Of a stretch of DNA of 64,000 nucleotides, positions 43,222-52,650 are shown one piece after another. The stretch covers positions 1,364,001-1,428,000 of the forward strand of contig NZ_CP079737.1 of the NCBI RefSeq assembly GCF_019916025.1, given 5' to 3'. Source of the stretch: Paraclostridium bifermentans. Its GTDB lineage: Bacteria > Bacillota > Clostridia > Peptostreptococcales > Peptostreptococcaceae. The number at the start of each line of letters is the position of its first letter. Position 1 is the stretch's first letter. A program made the translations under genes and the position numbers. The notes beneath the pieces are model-generated. The model was not told where the DNA came from. It saw only the letters and a program-made list of their open reading frames with translations, and did not search any database.

Positions 43222-44010
43222 ATGCAAGACTATAACAATATACAGATAAGAGAACTAGAAAATTGGAAAGAAAAAATGAAAAAGAAGCCATCAATAATAA
43301 ATAAAGCATCTAAAGAAGCTCAAAATAAACTAAATTCAGTACTTCCTGAAAATTATCATAATATACTCACTACAGCTATAAAGAATATGACAAAAGTTGT
43401 TTTATTTGGTTCAAAATATACTACAAAAGCTCCAATTGAAAATATTTCATTACAAGAGCGAGACGAATTAGCTTATGAAAAGATTAGATTATACAAAAAA
43501 ACTGCTATGTTAGAAGGAGCAGGTACTGGAGCTGGAGGAATTATTGTTGGGCTTGCTGACTTTCCTTTACTTTTAAGTATAAAAATAAAACTTCTATATG
43601 AGATTGCAAGTATTTATGGATTTGATACTAAAGATTATAAAGAAAGAATATATTTATTAAATATATTTCAATTAGCCTTTTCAAGTCAAAATCATGTTAA
43701 TAGTATATTTAAAGATATGGAGCATTTTAATGAATCAAAAGATAGACTATCAGATGATATAAATGAATTTGAATGGAGAAAATTTCAGCAGGAATATAGA
43801 GATTATATAGATTTAGCTAAGTTACTTCAGCTAGTGCCTGGGATAGGAGCTTTTGTTGGTGCATACGTAAACAATAAATTAGTAGATAAGTTGGGAGAGT
43901 ATGCAATATATTCTTATCATATGAGGTTGTTAGATACTAGCGGATATATAAAAGAAAATGAGAGTTTTTTATCTAAAAGTTATAAAAAAATCATATCAAG
44001 AGTCAAATAA
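43222..44010 (+). CDS. EcsC-family protein
   Basis: A 262-residue protein of the EcsC family. Diagnostic core: a glycine-rich hydrophobic stretch GAGTGAGGIIVGLADFPLLLSIKIKLLYEIASIYG (split at about 106-124 and 125-140) and a second one, LVPGIGAFVGAYVNNKL, near residue 210. These segments probably sit in or on the membrane. Bacillus EcsC lies with the EcsAB transporter, but no such genes are here. ATAGGTGATAAA precedes the ATG. Function is not established. Confidence 0.8.
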   Translation: MQDYNNIQIRELENWKEKMKKKPSIINKASKEAQNKLNSVLPENYHNILTTAIKNMTKVVLFGSKYTTKAPIENISLQERDELAYEKIRLYKKTAMLEGAGTGAGGIIVGLADFPLLLSIKIKLLYEIASIYGFDTKDYKERIYLLNIFQLAFSSQNHVNSIFKDMEHFNESKDRLSDDINEFEWRKFQQEYRDYIDLAKLLQLVPGIGAFVGAYVNNKLVDKLGEYAIYSYHMRLLDTSGYIKENESFLSKSYKKIISRVK

Positions 44011-44027
44011 TTAAAAAATTTACAAAA

Positions 44028-44065
44028 TAAGTGTATGTTAATATTATGATATCAACATACACTTA
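44028..44065. terminator. Bidirectional terminator, EcsC gene / response regulator
   Basis: A 12-bp perfect inverted repeat TAAGTGTATGTT (44028-44039) and complement (44054-44065) between convergent genes, with additional partial pairing inside the loop. Confidence 0.78.
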
Positions 44066-44071
44066 CTTAAA

Positions 44072-44809
44072 TTAAAAGCGTTTAGTCCTATAAAATCTAT
44101 ACAAAAAGTCTTTTTCTAACGTTTTACTAAGAGTTGCACTTTCTTGGAAATTAATAAACTTTATTTCTAAAGCAGATTTACTAGTAGGAATAACCTTATG
44201 TATCAACTTAAGGTTTACTATATAACCTTTATGAGATTTAAAAAAGTTTGGTGGAACTCTAGCATCTAAATCATCGAAATTCTCATAAAATTTTATAATA
44301 TCATGATCTTTAGTATATAGGTTTACAGCTCTGGAGTTTTTCTCAAACATAACTATATCATCGAAATTAATCATATGTATCTGTTTTCTAATTTTATAAA
44401 CAAATAAAGTGTCATCTATAAAATTATTTGTAGCTAGTTTATGCGAATTAATGTGATCAATAGCAATATTTACAGAATCTAAAATTTTGTTTTCAGTAAA
44501 CGGTTTAACTATAAAATCAACTGGATGAACTTTAAAACTTTCCAAGCTATAATCAGAAAATCCAGTTACAAAAATTATATGAACATCTTTATCTATCGAA
44601 GATATTTCTTTGGCACAATCTATACCATTTTTATGAGGCATATCAATATCTATTATAAGTAAATCTATTTTCTCACATTTAATAAAATCTATTGCTTCTA
44701 TACCATTTTTAACTTTTTTTACATAGTCAACATATCCAGATTTTTTCAGTATATTTTCAATATCATCTCGAACAGCTTTATCATCATCACATATCAAAAC
44801 TTTTATCAT
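44072..44809 (-). CDS. LytTR-family response regulator (AgrA/VirR-like)
   Basis: Two-component response regulator, 245 residues. The receiver domain (1-120) has acidic pocket DDD near the start, the phospho-acceptor Asp in LLIIDIDMPHKNG at about residue 55, and the K of IVKPF near 104. The LytTR DNA-binding domain (145-240) includes IVMFEKNSRAVNLYT and FFKSHKGYIVNLKLI. I prefer the ATG at 44809, preceded by GGGAG, to the upstream start at 44842. It lies directly after its sensor kinase. It probably controls the divergent ABC exporter. Confidence 0.88.
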   Translation of the reverse strand: MIKVLICDDDKAVRDDIENILKKSGYVDYVKKVKNGIEAIDFIKCEKIDLLIIDIDMPHKNGIDCAKEISSIDKDVHIIFVTGFSDYSLESFKVHPVDFIVKPFTENKILDSVNIAIDHINSHKLATNNFIDDTLFVYKIRKQIHMINFDDIVMFEKNSRAVNLYTKDHDIIKFYENFDDLDARVPPNFFKSHKGYIVNLKLIHKVIPTSKSALEIKFINFQESATLSKTLEKDFLYRFYRTKRF

Positions 44810-44835
44810 AAATATTTTCTCCCTATAAACTTTTA

Positions 44836-45771
44836 TTAACAATATTTAGGTATTAAAATCGTAAACTCAGTTATAAATTCGTCGCTACTTGCAAATATAT
44901 GATACCCATATTTAGCTAAAATGTTTTTAACTAGATAAAGACCGTACCCCCTATGTTCACCGTCTTTAGTAGAAAAACCTTCATCAAATATACTTTCCGT
45001 ATTATGTATTTTAGGTCCGTTGTTTTTTATAGATATAACATATTGAAATTCATCTTCATAAACAAATAACTTTATATATTTATTATTTTTATTAAGTGCA
45101 GATAGTGAATCAATAGCATTATCTATTATATTTAGTAAAACAGAACTCATTTCATTAGGTTCAATAACTAGATTATCTATGAAATCTTGTATATAAACAT
45201 CAAAAGAAATATTTTTTAGAAGACACTCTTCATATTTTAAAGATGCAATTGCATCCAAATAAGAAACCTTTCCGTATCTTGAAGTTTTACTTCTAAAACT
45301 ATTAGATATATTTGTTATATACTCCTTAGCATCGTTACTAAGTCCATTATTTAATAAAGAGTACACAACTTGAAGATGTTTTAGATAATCATGTTTTTGA
45401 CTCCGAAGTTTACCTATAATGTTATCTTTATGCTCAATTTTAATATTTAGATTTTTAAGTTCTGTTTTATTACAATTATCATTATCTATTAATTTAATAA
45501 TTTTATAGGCTATATAAAAACTAATATATATAATTAAAAAAGATAAAAATATTTTAAACAACCCACTAAATAATAAATTGCAATTAAGTTTAATTAGAAT
45601 AAGAACTAAAAATTTTTTTATAAGAACTGATATTACGATAGATATAAATATTGTTATTAGACCTTTTTTTGAAAGTGACAGTTTTTTAAAAAACAAAAAC
45701 TTATCAAGGTAAAAATTAAGTCCTATAAATAAAATTAAAATATATATAGGAAATACAATAATATTGTCCAT
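44836..45771 (-). CDS. GHKL sensor histidine kinase (AgrC/VirS-like)
   Basis: Membrane sensor of 311 residues. Three or so hydrophobic helices occupy residues 3-100, fewer than the six of classical AgrC. The phospho-acceptor is the His of QKHDYLKHLQ (about 126-135). The ATPase part shows LLNIIDNAIDSL (N box) and HRGYGLYLVKNIL (G box), GHKL type. No signal-peptide precursor gene like agrD is near. It is the first gene of the unit with the LytTR regulator and is divergent from the FtsX-type exporter, suggesting it senses a peptide or envelope stress that the exporter handles. Confidence 0.88.
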   Translation of the reverse strand: MDNIIVFPIYILILFIGLNFYLDKFLFFKKLSLSKKGLITIFISIVISVLIKKFLVLILIKLNCNLLFSGLFKIFLSFLIIYISFYIAYKIIKLIDNDNCNKTELKNLNIKIEHKDNIIGKLRSQKHDYLKHLQVVYSLLNNGLSNDAKEYITNISNSFRSKTSRYGKVSYLDAIASLKYEECLLKNISFDVYIQDFIDNLVIEPNEMSSVLLNIIDNAIDSLSALNKNNKYIKLFVYEDEFQYVISIKNNGPKIHNTESIFDEGFSTKDGEHRGYGLYLVKNILAKYGYHIFASSDEFITEFTILIPKYC

Positions 45772-45918
45772 AACTCACCCCTAAATGATTTTATATACAG
45801 ATTATAACATTTATAAAAAAATATGTAAAAACTGGGAATTTACAAAGAAGCTATAAAAAAGTGAAAAATAAGTTATAAATTTATGTAAACAACCTTTAAA
45901 AACTTGAAAATTTGCAAT

Positions 45919-45947
45919 TTGATACATTTTTTAAATGAATATATAAT
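45919..45947 (+). promoter_or_regulatory. Promoter of FtsX-type ABC exporter
   Basis: TTGATA (45919-45924), 17 bp, TATAAT (45942-45947). It lies inside the longer open frame that begins at 45904, which supports the ATG at 45979 as the true start. The 200-bp divergent region upstream is where the LytTR regulator would bind. Confidence 0.75.
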
Positions 45948-45978
45948 TAAGTTATCAAATAGGGAGGAATATATAAAT

Positions 45979-48549
45979 ATGGGGAATGATTTGAGTATAG
46001 TATTAAAATACATAAAAAGTTATAAAACAAGGTCATTAGCTATAATACTAAGTATAGTGCTTGGAACAGCTCTTATAGTAGGGGTAGGTACATTAGCTAG
46101 AAGTGCGCAACAAGCAGATGTAGATAGAATGAAGAGAGAATTAGGAACTCATCATGTAATATTTAAAGATATAAATAAAGATCAATTAGAGATTGTAAAA
46201 CAAGGAAATGATATAAAAGAGATTGGTGTTACATCATATTATGCATCTACAGAACTTGGTGAGAAATTACCAATAAATATACAATATGCAAGTGAAAATT
46301 ATTTAAATAATGACTCAGAGCTTAAAAAAGGAAGATTTCCAAAAGGAAATAATGAAGTTGTAGTTGAAGAATGGGTTTTAAATAGTATGGGGTTAGAACC
46401 TAATTTAAATCAAGAATTAACTTTTAAACTATATCAAAAAGAAAAGCCTGAAACATTTAAAGTTGTTGGAATACTAGAAGATAGATATAAAGAAAAACAA
46501 ATTGGAGTATGTGAAATGTTTTTGGCACTAGATGAAAACAATATAAATAAGTTTAGTACTTATGTAGAGTTTTATGAAAATAGTGATATAAATAAAAATA
46601 TAAACAATATATCAAAAAAGGCTAAATTAAATAAAGAAAAACAAGTAAATACAAATAAAATGCTTGTAGAATCTATACAAAAAAATGGGTCAGTAGATGA
46701 GGCAAGCAAAAATATGACAATTGTATTAAGTTTATTTGCAGGTCTTGTAATATACAGTATTTATTCAGTATCTGTATATCAAAGAATAAGAGAATATGGA
46801 GTATTAAGAGCGCTTGGATCTACTAGTATAAAAATATTTAAGCTAATGTTTAGTGAACTTTTAATATTAAGTGTAATAGCTATTCCTATTGGTATATTTA
46901 TAGGTATGGGTGGAGCACAGATATTTAATAAGTTAGTAGGAAATATTCAATTTGAAGGTAAAATAAGCCAAACGCCATTTGTTGTACCTAGTTCTATAAT
47001 TTTATTATCAATAGTATGCACCTTATTAGTAACATTATTAATAAGTGTATTAACTTATATTAAAATAAAAAAAATAGCACCTATAGAAGCTATAAGAAAG
47101 AAATTTGGATTAGAAGGAAAAGCAAAAAGTAATAATTCAATATTGTCAAAACTAAGCAAAAACATATCAGTTACTAAGGCAATATCTTTTAGAAATATAT
47201 TTAGAGATAAAAAATCATTTATAATTATTATTTTATCTATGAGCTTAGGTGGAATTATGATTATAAAAACTAATTATGCATTTTCAAGAAGTAAACAAAT
47301 GAATGCATCAATAAACAAGGAAACATTTATGAATGGTGATTTTATACTAAATGTTAGTGGTGCAATGGATGAACAAAATGGTTTGGTTGATAAACAAATA
47401 AATGAAATAAAAAATATAGATGGCATCAGAGAAGTTAAAACTGCTAAAATTTTAAACACTAGAATGCAAATAGATAAAGATAAAATTTTGGATAAACAAT
47501 TTTTTGATTGTCTAAAAAAAGGTGGTTATTATGGTGAGGTTTTAAATGGTTTACTTATAGATGATAAAAGTACAGGAGATTATTTAATAAAGCAAAAGTT
47601 AAAGGGTTACAATGATGAAATGCTAAAATCATTAAATAAATACAAAACAAGTGGAGAGATAGATATAGATAAAATAAAAACAGAAAATTTAGCAGTAGTA
47701 TATATACCACATACATATGAAGTATTTGAAGGATATAGAGATATTGGAAATCATACTTATGGGAAACCAATAGTTGATATAAAAGTAGGAGATACTGTAA
47801 AAGTTAAATACCCAAAAGGAAAAATAGATACTGATGAATATTGGAAGGGTAGAGGTAACTATGAATATGAAGAATATGAGTTTAAAGTAGGAGCCATAGT
47901 GGATTATCCTTTTGCTGATGACAATGTATATTCAGCTGATAGTGGAGTAGATGTAATTATAAGTGATTCAAACTTTAAGGAAATAACAAATATTAATAAT
48001 TACGATTTAGTGTATACAAATATAGAAAATAGTGCAAATCATAATGTTATAAATAAACAATTAGGGAAGATAGGTAGCCAAGTACCAGGAACCACTACTA
48101 CAGATTTAGTAAAAGAAAAGCAGGATAATGAAAAAATGACACAAAAAGAATTGATTTATGAGTATGGGAAAATAAGTATAATATTTATGATAAGTATATT
48201 TAATATAATAAATAATGTGAGTTACAACTTAACATCTAGAACTAGTGAATTTGGTATGCTGAGAGCTGTAGGCATAAGTGAAGATAAATTTAAGCTTATG
48301 ATAGTTTTTGAAGGTTTATTATATGGGATATTTTCAAGTGTAGTAGTTATAGTTGGAGGAATTTTATTACAACTTAGAATGTATAAAACATATGGATTTG
48401 AAACATATGGAATAGAATTTGCTATAGCCTACAAAGATTACATATTAATAGCTGTAACAAACATACTAATAGGATTGTTTGCAACATATATACCAGCAAG
48501 AAAAATAAAAGAAAGCAATATAGTGGAATCTATAAATATAGTGGAATAG
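45979..48549 (+). CDS. ABC transporter permease, FtsX/MacB family (two FtsX domains)
   Basis: Large permease of 856 residues. Helix 1 (about 17-37, IILSIVLGTALIVGV) is followed by an extracellular domain. The first FtsX domain lies at about 245-395 and holds REYGVLRALGST. A helix near 415-430 begins the second half, with a large extracellular region and a second FtsX domain at about 730-850 (SEFGMLRAVGIS). This layout is typical of exporters giving resistance to antimicrobial peptides or exporting lipoproteins. I use the ATG at 45979 with AGGGAGGAAT upstream and the promoter just before it. The ATPase gene follows. Confidence 0.88.
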   Translation: MGNDLSIVLKYIKSYKTRSLAIILSIVLGTALIVGVGTLARSAQQADVDRMKRELGTHHVIFKDINKDQLEIVKQGNDIKEIGVTSYYASTELGEKLPINIQYASENYLNNDSELKKGRFPKGNNEVVVEEWVLNSMGLEPNLNQELTFKLYQKEKPETFKVVGILEDRYKEKQIGVCEMFLALDENNINKFSTYVEFYENSDINKNINNISKKAKLNKEKQVNTNKMLVESIQKNGSVDEASKNMTIVLSLFAGLVIYSIYSVSVYQRIREYGVLRALGSTSIKIFKLMFSELLILSVIAIPIGIFIGMGGAQIFNKLVGNIQFEGKISQTPFVVPSSIILLSIVCTLLVTLLISVLTYIKIKKIAPIEAIRKKFGLEGKAKSNNSILSKLSKNISVTKAISFRNIFRDKKSFIIIILSMSLGGIMIIKTNYAFSRSKQMNASINKETFMNGDFILNVSGAMDEQNGLVDKQINEIKNIDGIREVKTAKILNTRMQIDKDKILDKQFFDCLKKGGYYGEVLNGLLIDDKSTGDYLIKQKLKGYNDEMLKSLNKYKTSGEIDIDKIKTENLAVVYIPHTYEVFEGYRDIGNHTYGKPIVDIKVGDTVKVKYPKGKIDTDEYWKGRGNYEYEEYEFKVGAIVDYPFADDNVYSADSGVDVIISDSNFKEITNINNYDLVYTNIENSANHNVINKQLGKIGSQVPGTTTTDLVKEKQDNEKMTQKELIYEYGKISIIFMISIFNIINNVSYNLTSRTSEFGMLRAVGISEDKFKLMIVFEGLLYGIFSSVVVIVGGILLQLRMYKTYGFETYGIEFAIAYKDYILIAVTNILIGLFATYIPARKIKESNIVESINIVE

Positions 48550-48559
48550 GGTGAATATT

Positions 48560-49243
48560 ATGGTAATACTTGAAACAATAAATTTAGGTAAAATATACGG
48601 GAAAAAAGAAACAACTGTACATGCGTTAGATGATGCTAATTTAAAAATAAATAAAGGCGAATTCGTTGCAATAGTAGGACCTAGTGGAAGTGGGAAAAGT
48701 ACATTTCTACATTTAGTAGGGGGCTTAGAACGACCAAGTAGTGGGACTATAAAAGTAGATGGTAAAGATATATGTTGTTTAAGCGATAAAGAGCTTGCAA
48801 AATATAGAAGACAAAAAGTTGGATTTGTATTTCAACAATATAATTTAATACCTGTACTTAATGTAGCTGAAAATATAGAGTTGCCAGTTAAGTTAGACAA
48901 TAGAAAAGTTGATAAGGATTATATAAATGAACTGATGGAATTATTAGGTATTAGCGATAGAAAAAACCATCTCCCTAGCCAATTATCAGGAGGACAACAA
49001 CAAAGGGTAGCAATAGCTCGTGCATTGTCAGCTAAGCCGAGTATAATACTTGCAGATGAACCTACAGGAAATTTAGACACAAAAACTACAGAAGAAGTTA
49101 TAAATCTTCTTAAATCATCTATTAAAAAATATAATCAAACTCTAATAATGATAACACATAATGAAAATATAGCTAAAAAAGCAGATAGAATAATCTCTAT
49201 TGTAGATGGAAAACTAAACGAAAGTTATTCCACAAACAGCTAA
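48560..49243 (+). CDS. ABC transporter ATP-binding protein (LolD/MacB-type)
   Basis: ATPase of the FtsX-type exporter, 227 residues. Walker [11 protein letters not shown]-loop [12 protein letters not shown], signature LSGGQQQR, Walker [12 protein letters not shown] and switch ITHNE are all present. I use the ATG at 48560, 5 bp after AGGGTGA; the GTG at 48551 overlaps that site. It starts 10 bp after the permease stop. The divergent LytTR/GHKL two-component system is the likely regulator. Confidence 0.92.
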   Translation: MVILETINLGKIYGKKETTVHALDDANLKINKGEFVAIVGPSGSGKSTFLHLVGGLERPSSGTIKVDGKDICCLSDKELAKYRRQKVGFVFQQYNLIPVLNVAENIELPVKLDNRKVDKDYINELMELLGISDRKNHLPSQLSGGQQQRVAIARALSAKPSIILADEPTGNLDTKTTEEVINLLKSSIKKYNQTLIMITHNENIAKKADRIISIVDGKLNESYSTNS

Positions 49244-49296
49244 AAAAATAGTTAAAATAAAAATTTGTAAAATTTATAAAAAACTTAAGTAAAAAG

Positions 49297-49334
49297 CCTT
49301 GGGGTAGGTAAGAAATCTATTCCAGGGATTTTTT
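49297..49334 (+). terminator. Terminator after FtsX-type exporter operon
   Basis: An 11-bp stem CCTTGGGGTAG / CTATTCCAGGG with wobble pairs, 9-nt loop and a seven-T run. Confidence 0.75.
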
Positions 49335-49465
49335 TATTTGAAAACTTACTAAAATAACATATAAAGGGTTTTTATATCATAAATCTAATTGTATATATAC
49401 ATTGAAAATTTATATTTCACAACGTATATACTTTGAAGCAATTCAAAAGGGAGTTGAAAAACGAA

Positions 49466-50008
49466 GTGTTAGAATCTATACAAGATAAAAATATTATTAC
49501 AGATAGACTAATACTAAGGAAATTCAATATAAGTGATGCTAGAGATATGTTTGAAAACTGGGCATCTGACAGTGAAGTAACTAAGTTTTTACAATGGGAA
49601 CCTCACATAAGTGAGGAATATACAAAATCAGTAATTGAGACATGGATTAGAGATTATAAAACTGAAATGTCATATCACTGGGCAGTTGAACTAAAAGAAA
49701 CAAAAGAAGTTATTGGAGAAATATATATATTTAATATAAAGCAGAAAAGAAGGTGTTGTGAAATAGGAATATGTATAAGTAAGAGGTTTTGGAATAAAGG
49801 AATTTCTACAGAAGCATTAGTTTCAACTATAAATTTTATATTTAAAGAAACTGAGCTATGGAGAATCATTGCTATGCATGATGTTGAAAACATAGCATCT
49901 AAAAAGGTAATACTAAAAAGTAAAATGAAATACGAAGGAGAATTTAAATGTAAAACAAATTTAGCTGTCTATTCTATATCAAAGAAAAATAAAAAGAATT
50001 ATTTGTAA
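49466..50008 (+). CDS. GNAT acetyltransferase (RimJ/RimL-like)
   Basis: Acetyl-CoA-dependent N-acetyltransferase of about 180 residues. RLILRKF opens the fold, and the acetyl-CoA loop region reads SKRFWNKGISTEAL. It is clearly paralogous to the GNAT at 53743 (shared NW-SD-EV-KFL-W-PH pattern). It lacks about 10 residues near the C-terminal strand, where the other has RLRDEDGFYNLAVYSI. The start is uncertain: TTG at 49433 has no site, while GTG at 49466 has AAAGGGAG 12 bp upstream. The substrate could be an amino sugar, antibiotic or protein N-terminus. Confidence 0.75.
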   Translation: MLESIQDKNIITDRLILRKFNISDARDMFENWASDSEVTKFLQWEPHISEEYTKSVIETWIRDYKTEMSYHWAVELKETKEVIGEIYIFNIKQKRRCCEIGICISKRFWNKGISTEALVSTINFIFKETELWRIIAMHDVENIASKKVILKSKMKYEGEFKCKTNLAVYSISKKNKKNYL

Positions 50009-50074
50009 GATTTAAAAAGGAATTATAGTATTATATTTATAAAGCCATTATAAAAGTTGATATTAGGAGGGCAC

Positions 50075-50755
50075 ATGAAAAAATATTATCTAGCATATGA
50101 TGAAAGATATAAAAAAGCACATTCTGAGGGGATTTTATGGTTTTCTAATAATCCAACATCGGATTTGTTAAAATGGATAGAACATTATGATATCTCAAAG
50201 CAAGATAAAATATGCGAAGTTGGATGTGGAGAAGGAAGAGATGCTTTGTACCTAGGAATTAAAGGATATAAAGTAAAAGGAATTGATGCATCAGAATCTG
50301 CAATAAATAAGTGTAAAGAGTTAGATAATAAAAACTTAGAAAATGTTGAATTTGAAGTTGAAGAAATAATAAATTTAGATAATAGTGAAATTACAAAATA
50401 TAAATGGATATATGCAGTAGGCGTTTTACACATGCTTGTAGATGATAACGATAGAAATTTATTTTTAAAATCAATTTATAATATGCTAGATAGGGGAGGC
50501 CATGTACTCTTAGTAAACATGGGAGATGGAGAAGTTGAGATGAAAACTGATACATCTAAAGCATTTGAAATACAAGAAAGAAATAATAATAGCAAAGGCA
50601 AAAAAGTTCTGGTTGCATCTACTTCATATAGATCTATAAATTGGAAAAATCATATAAAGGAATTAGAAGATGCTGGTTTTTTAATTGAAAAAACTATAAA
50701 TACACAAAACGATGAGTATGGAAATTGCATGGTTGTATATTTAAAAAAATCTTAA
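50075..50755 (+). CDS. Class I SAM-dependent methyltransferase
   Basis: Rossmann-fold methyltransferase of 226 residues. SAM-binding motif I is CEVGCGEGRDALYL at about 49-62; motif II acid in KVKGIDASE about 70; motif IV AVGVLHML near 118. The overall shape, with the N-terminal YDERYKKAHSEGILW, recalls TehB/UbiE-like small-molecule methyltransferases. I use the ATG at 50075 with AGGAGGG 5 bp upstream. It ends in its own terminator. The substrate is unknown. Confidence 0.82.
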   Translation: MKKYYLAYDERYKKAHSEGILWFSNNPTSDLLKWIEHYDISKQDKICEVGCGEGRDALYLGIKGYKVKGIDASESAINKCKELDNKNLENVEFEVEEIINLDNSEITKYKWIYAVGVLHMLVDDNDRNLFLKSIYNMLDRGGHVLLVNMGDGEVEMKTDTSKAFEIQERNNNSKGKKVLVASTSYRSINWKNHIKELEDAGFLIEKTINTQNDEYGNCMVVYLKKS

Positions 50756-50767
50756 AATAATAAAGAT

Positions 50768-50798
50768 AAAAGAGGGAGTTTAAACTCCCTCTTTTTTT
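50768..50798 (+). terminator. Terminator after methyltransferase gene
   Basis: A perfect 28-bp palindrome, AAAAGAGGGAGTTT and its complement (50768-50781, 50782-50795), followed by more T residues. Confidence 0.88.
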
Positions 50799-50999
50799 TA
50801 AAAGTACAAACAATATTTCAATTGTTAGTTAATAGCAAATTGATTTTTTAAGAATTTTAGTTAATAAATTTACATTTATTAAAGGATTTTAAGTATATAT
50901 ATCTAAAATATATCAAAGTAAGAGAATAAATAGAATAATAAAAAAATAAGATTATTTTAAGTGTAAAAATTTTAAAATAAATAAATTAGGGGGATATAA

Positions 51000-51590
51000 A
51001 TGATAATTTGTAAAAATTTATTCATAAGAACATTGGAATTAGGAGATGAAGAATTTTTATACAAATGGTGGAATGATGGAGAAATTATGGAACATTCTAC
51101 TCATGCATTTGGAATTTTAAATAGTAAGGAAGCTATAAAGCGCAAACTATTCAAAGAGTTTGAAAATGAAACAATGTTTCCAACAGATAAAAGATTTATA
51201 ATTTGCAAAAAAGATGACTCAACGCCAATAGGTGAAATTAATTATTGTAATTGGGATAGTAGAAGCCAAAAAGCAGAGTTAGGAATAAAAATTTGCAATT
51301 TAGATGAACAAGGAAAAGGACATGGATTAGATGCTTTATATCATTTTATAGATTTTATGTTTAAGTTTTTAAATTTAAATAAAATAGAGTTAACAACGAT
51401 GGCTGACAATAAAAGAGCACAACAATTGTATAAAAAACTTGGGTTTAAAAATATAGGAATAATTAGAGATGGATACTTCGATAGTAGGTTTGGTGAATTT
51501 TCAGATGTAGTTTATATGGACTTAATAAAAAAAGAATGGGAAATTTATAAATATGAATTCGAAAAGGAATTTTTAATGACATATAGATAA
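51000..51590 (+). CDS. GNAT acetyltransferase
   Basis: N-acetyltransferase of 196 residues, RimJ/aminoglycoside-type branch. Features: LFIRTLELGDEEFLYKWWNDGE at the start (about 6-27), the central PIGEINYCNWDSRSQKAELGI, and the acetyl-CoA loop DEQGKGHGLDALYH near 103-116. NKRAQQLYKKLGFKNIG is the conserved C-terminal helix. TAGGGGGATATAA precedes the ATG. It is surrounded by other GNATs and a methyltransferase in an accessory-looking region. Confidence 0.82.
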   Translation: MIICKNLFIRTLELGDEEFLYKWWNDGEIMEHSTHAFGILNSKEAIKRKLFKEFENETMFPTDKRFIICKKDDSTPIGEINYCNWDSRSQKAELGIKICNLDEQGKGHGLDALYHFIDFMFKFLNLNKIELTTMADNKRAQQLYKKLGFKNIGIIRDGYFDSRFGEFSDVVYMDLIKKEWEIYKYEFEKEFLMTYR

Positions 51591-51616
51591 GTTATATTTT
51601 ATACAAATATAACTTA
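51587..51616 (+). terminator. Stem-loop at end of GNAT gene
   Basis: A 13-bp perfect stem ATAAGTTATATTT / AAATATAACTTAT with a 5-nt loop, overlapping the stop codon. All A/T-rich and without a clear T-run, so a weak terminator. Confidence 0.5.
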
Positions 51617-51693
51617 TGATTTAAAATTGAATTATATATTAAAGGAATATTTAGTATATACAACTTTAATATATAATTCAATGAATTTAAAAA

Positions 51694-51876
51694 TTAATCA
51701 GTATAACCAGTGAGTTCTTTATGATTTCGTAGAGCTCCAATAGAAGAAATTATAGTTAAAATTAAATAAACAAATCCAAAGCTACTGTTACATGAAATAT
51801 TCCATATAGTAGCTAGAAATAATATTAATCCTAAACAAAACCAAATATTTCATCTTAACTTCAAATCTCGGTTCAT
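51694..51876 (-). pseudogene. Small membrane protein gene interrupted by TGA
   Basis: A 60-codon frame with a good start (AAGGTGG 7-8 bp before the ATG at 51876), broken by TGA at codon 9 (51850-51852). Before: MNRDLKLR. After: NIWFCLGLILFLATIW, then FVYLILTIISSIGALR, two membrane helices, ending HKELTGYTD. A TGG or CGA to TGA change would explain it. No SECIS-like hairpin follows, so this is a nonsense mutation and not selenocysteine. The rest of the 490-bp gap between the flanking GNAT genes shows nothing else. Confidence 0.5.
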
Positions 51877-52076
51877 AAAAATACCACCTTTTAGTATATA
51901 GTTTTTAAAACAAGTCTATTCATATTTATAATTACCATAAACATCAAAAATAAACACGAGTACAACATGTACATGAGTTATTTTTATAAATAAAATTCGA
52001 CTTTAAGTAGCATAATCCTTTAAACTTATAGTATATATGATAAAAAATAATTACTGGATGTATTTTGGAGGGCGAA

Positions 52077-52538
52077 ATGAGCAATATCAATATAAAAAGA
52101 GTAGTTGAATATATAGAAATACCATATGAATTATTATACTTAGCAGATCCATCTAAAGAATCAATAAATGATTACATAAGTAGAGGTGATTTATATGTTG
52201 CATATATTGAAAATGAAGTTGTAGGTGCATATGTAATATTAAAGACTAGGTCATTAACTGCAGAGATTATGAATATATCGGTAAAGGAAGCGTACCAGCA
52301 AAAAGGTATTGGCAAAGTTTTAATAGAACATGCTATAAGTACAAGTAAAAATTTAAATATTAAAACATTAGAAGTTGGAACAGGAAACTCAAGTATATAT
52401 CAATTAGCTTTCTATCAAAAATGTGGATTTAGAATAGTAGGAGTGGATAAAGATTTTTTCAAAAAACACTATAATGAAAAGATAGTAGAAAACGGAATAG
52501 AATGTATAGATATGATTAGGATGAGTATGGATTTATAA
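52077..52538 (+). CDS. GNAT acetyltransferase
   Basis: N-acetyltransferase of 153 residues, the short single-domain type. VVGAYVILKTRSLTAEIMNISV is the central beta region (about 45-67), followed by the acetyl-CoA loop EAYQQKGIGKVLIEHA, the canonical Q-x-x-G-x-G/A form. FYQKCGFRIVGVDKDFF ends the fold. I use the ATG at 52077, with GGAGGG just upstream; the TTG at 52065 overlaps that site. The substrate is unknown. Confidence 0.85.
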   Translation: MSNINIKRVVEYIEIPYELLYLADPSKESINDYISRGDLYVAYIENEVVGAYVILKTRSLTAEIMNISVKEAYQQKGIGKVLIEHAISTSKNLNIKTLEVGTGNSSIYQLAFYQKCGFRIVGVDKDFFKKHYNEKIVENGIECIDMIRMSMDL

Positions 52539-52559
52539 TTATACGACAGATTATAAATC
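52530..52559 (+). terminator. Possible terminator after GNAT gene
   Basis: A 10-bp perfect stem GATTTATAAT / ATTATAAATC with a 10-nt loop over the stop codon. A/T-rich with only a short T-run; low confidence. Confidence 0.35.
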
Positions 52560-52650
52560 ATTTAATTAAAATACTATACACTTTACTTGAAATGCGAATT
52601 GAAATATGATAATGTTACATAAAATAAATTATTTTGGAGGAGATTTTTTA

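Noticed and set aside
45904-45978. ATG at 45904 as start of the FtsX-type permease
   Set aside because: A consensus-like promoter (45919-45947) lies within this extension, and a strong ribosome site precedes the ATG at 45979.
51850-51852. TGA at codon 9 of the small membrane gene as selenocysteine
   Set aside because: No stem-loop of the SECIS kind follows within 40 nt, and the position (after a basic N-terminus, before a helix) has no Cys-like context.
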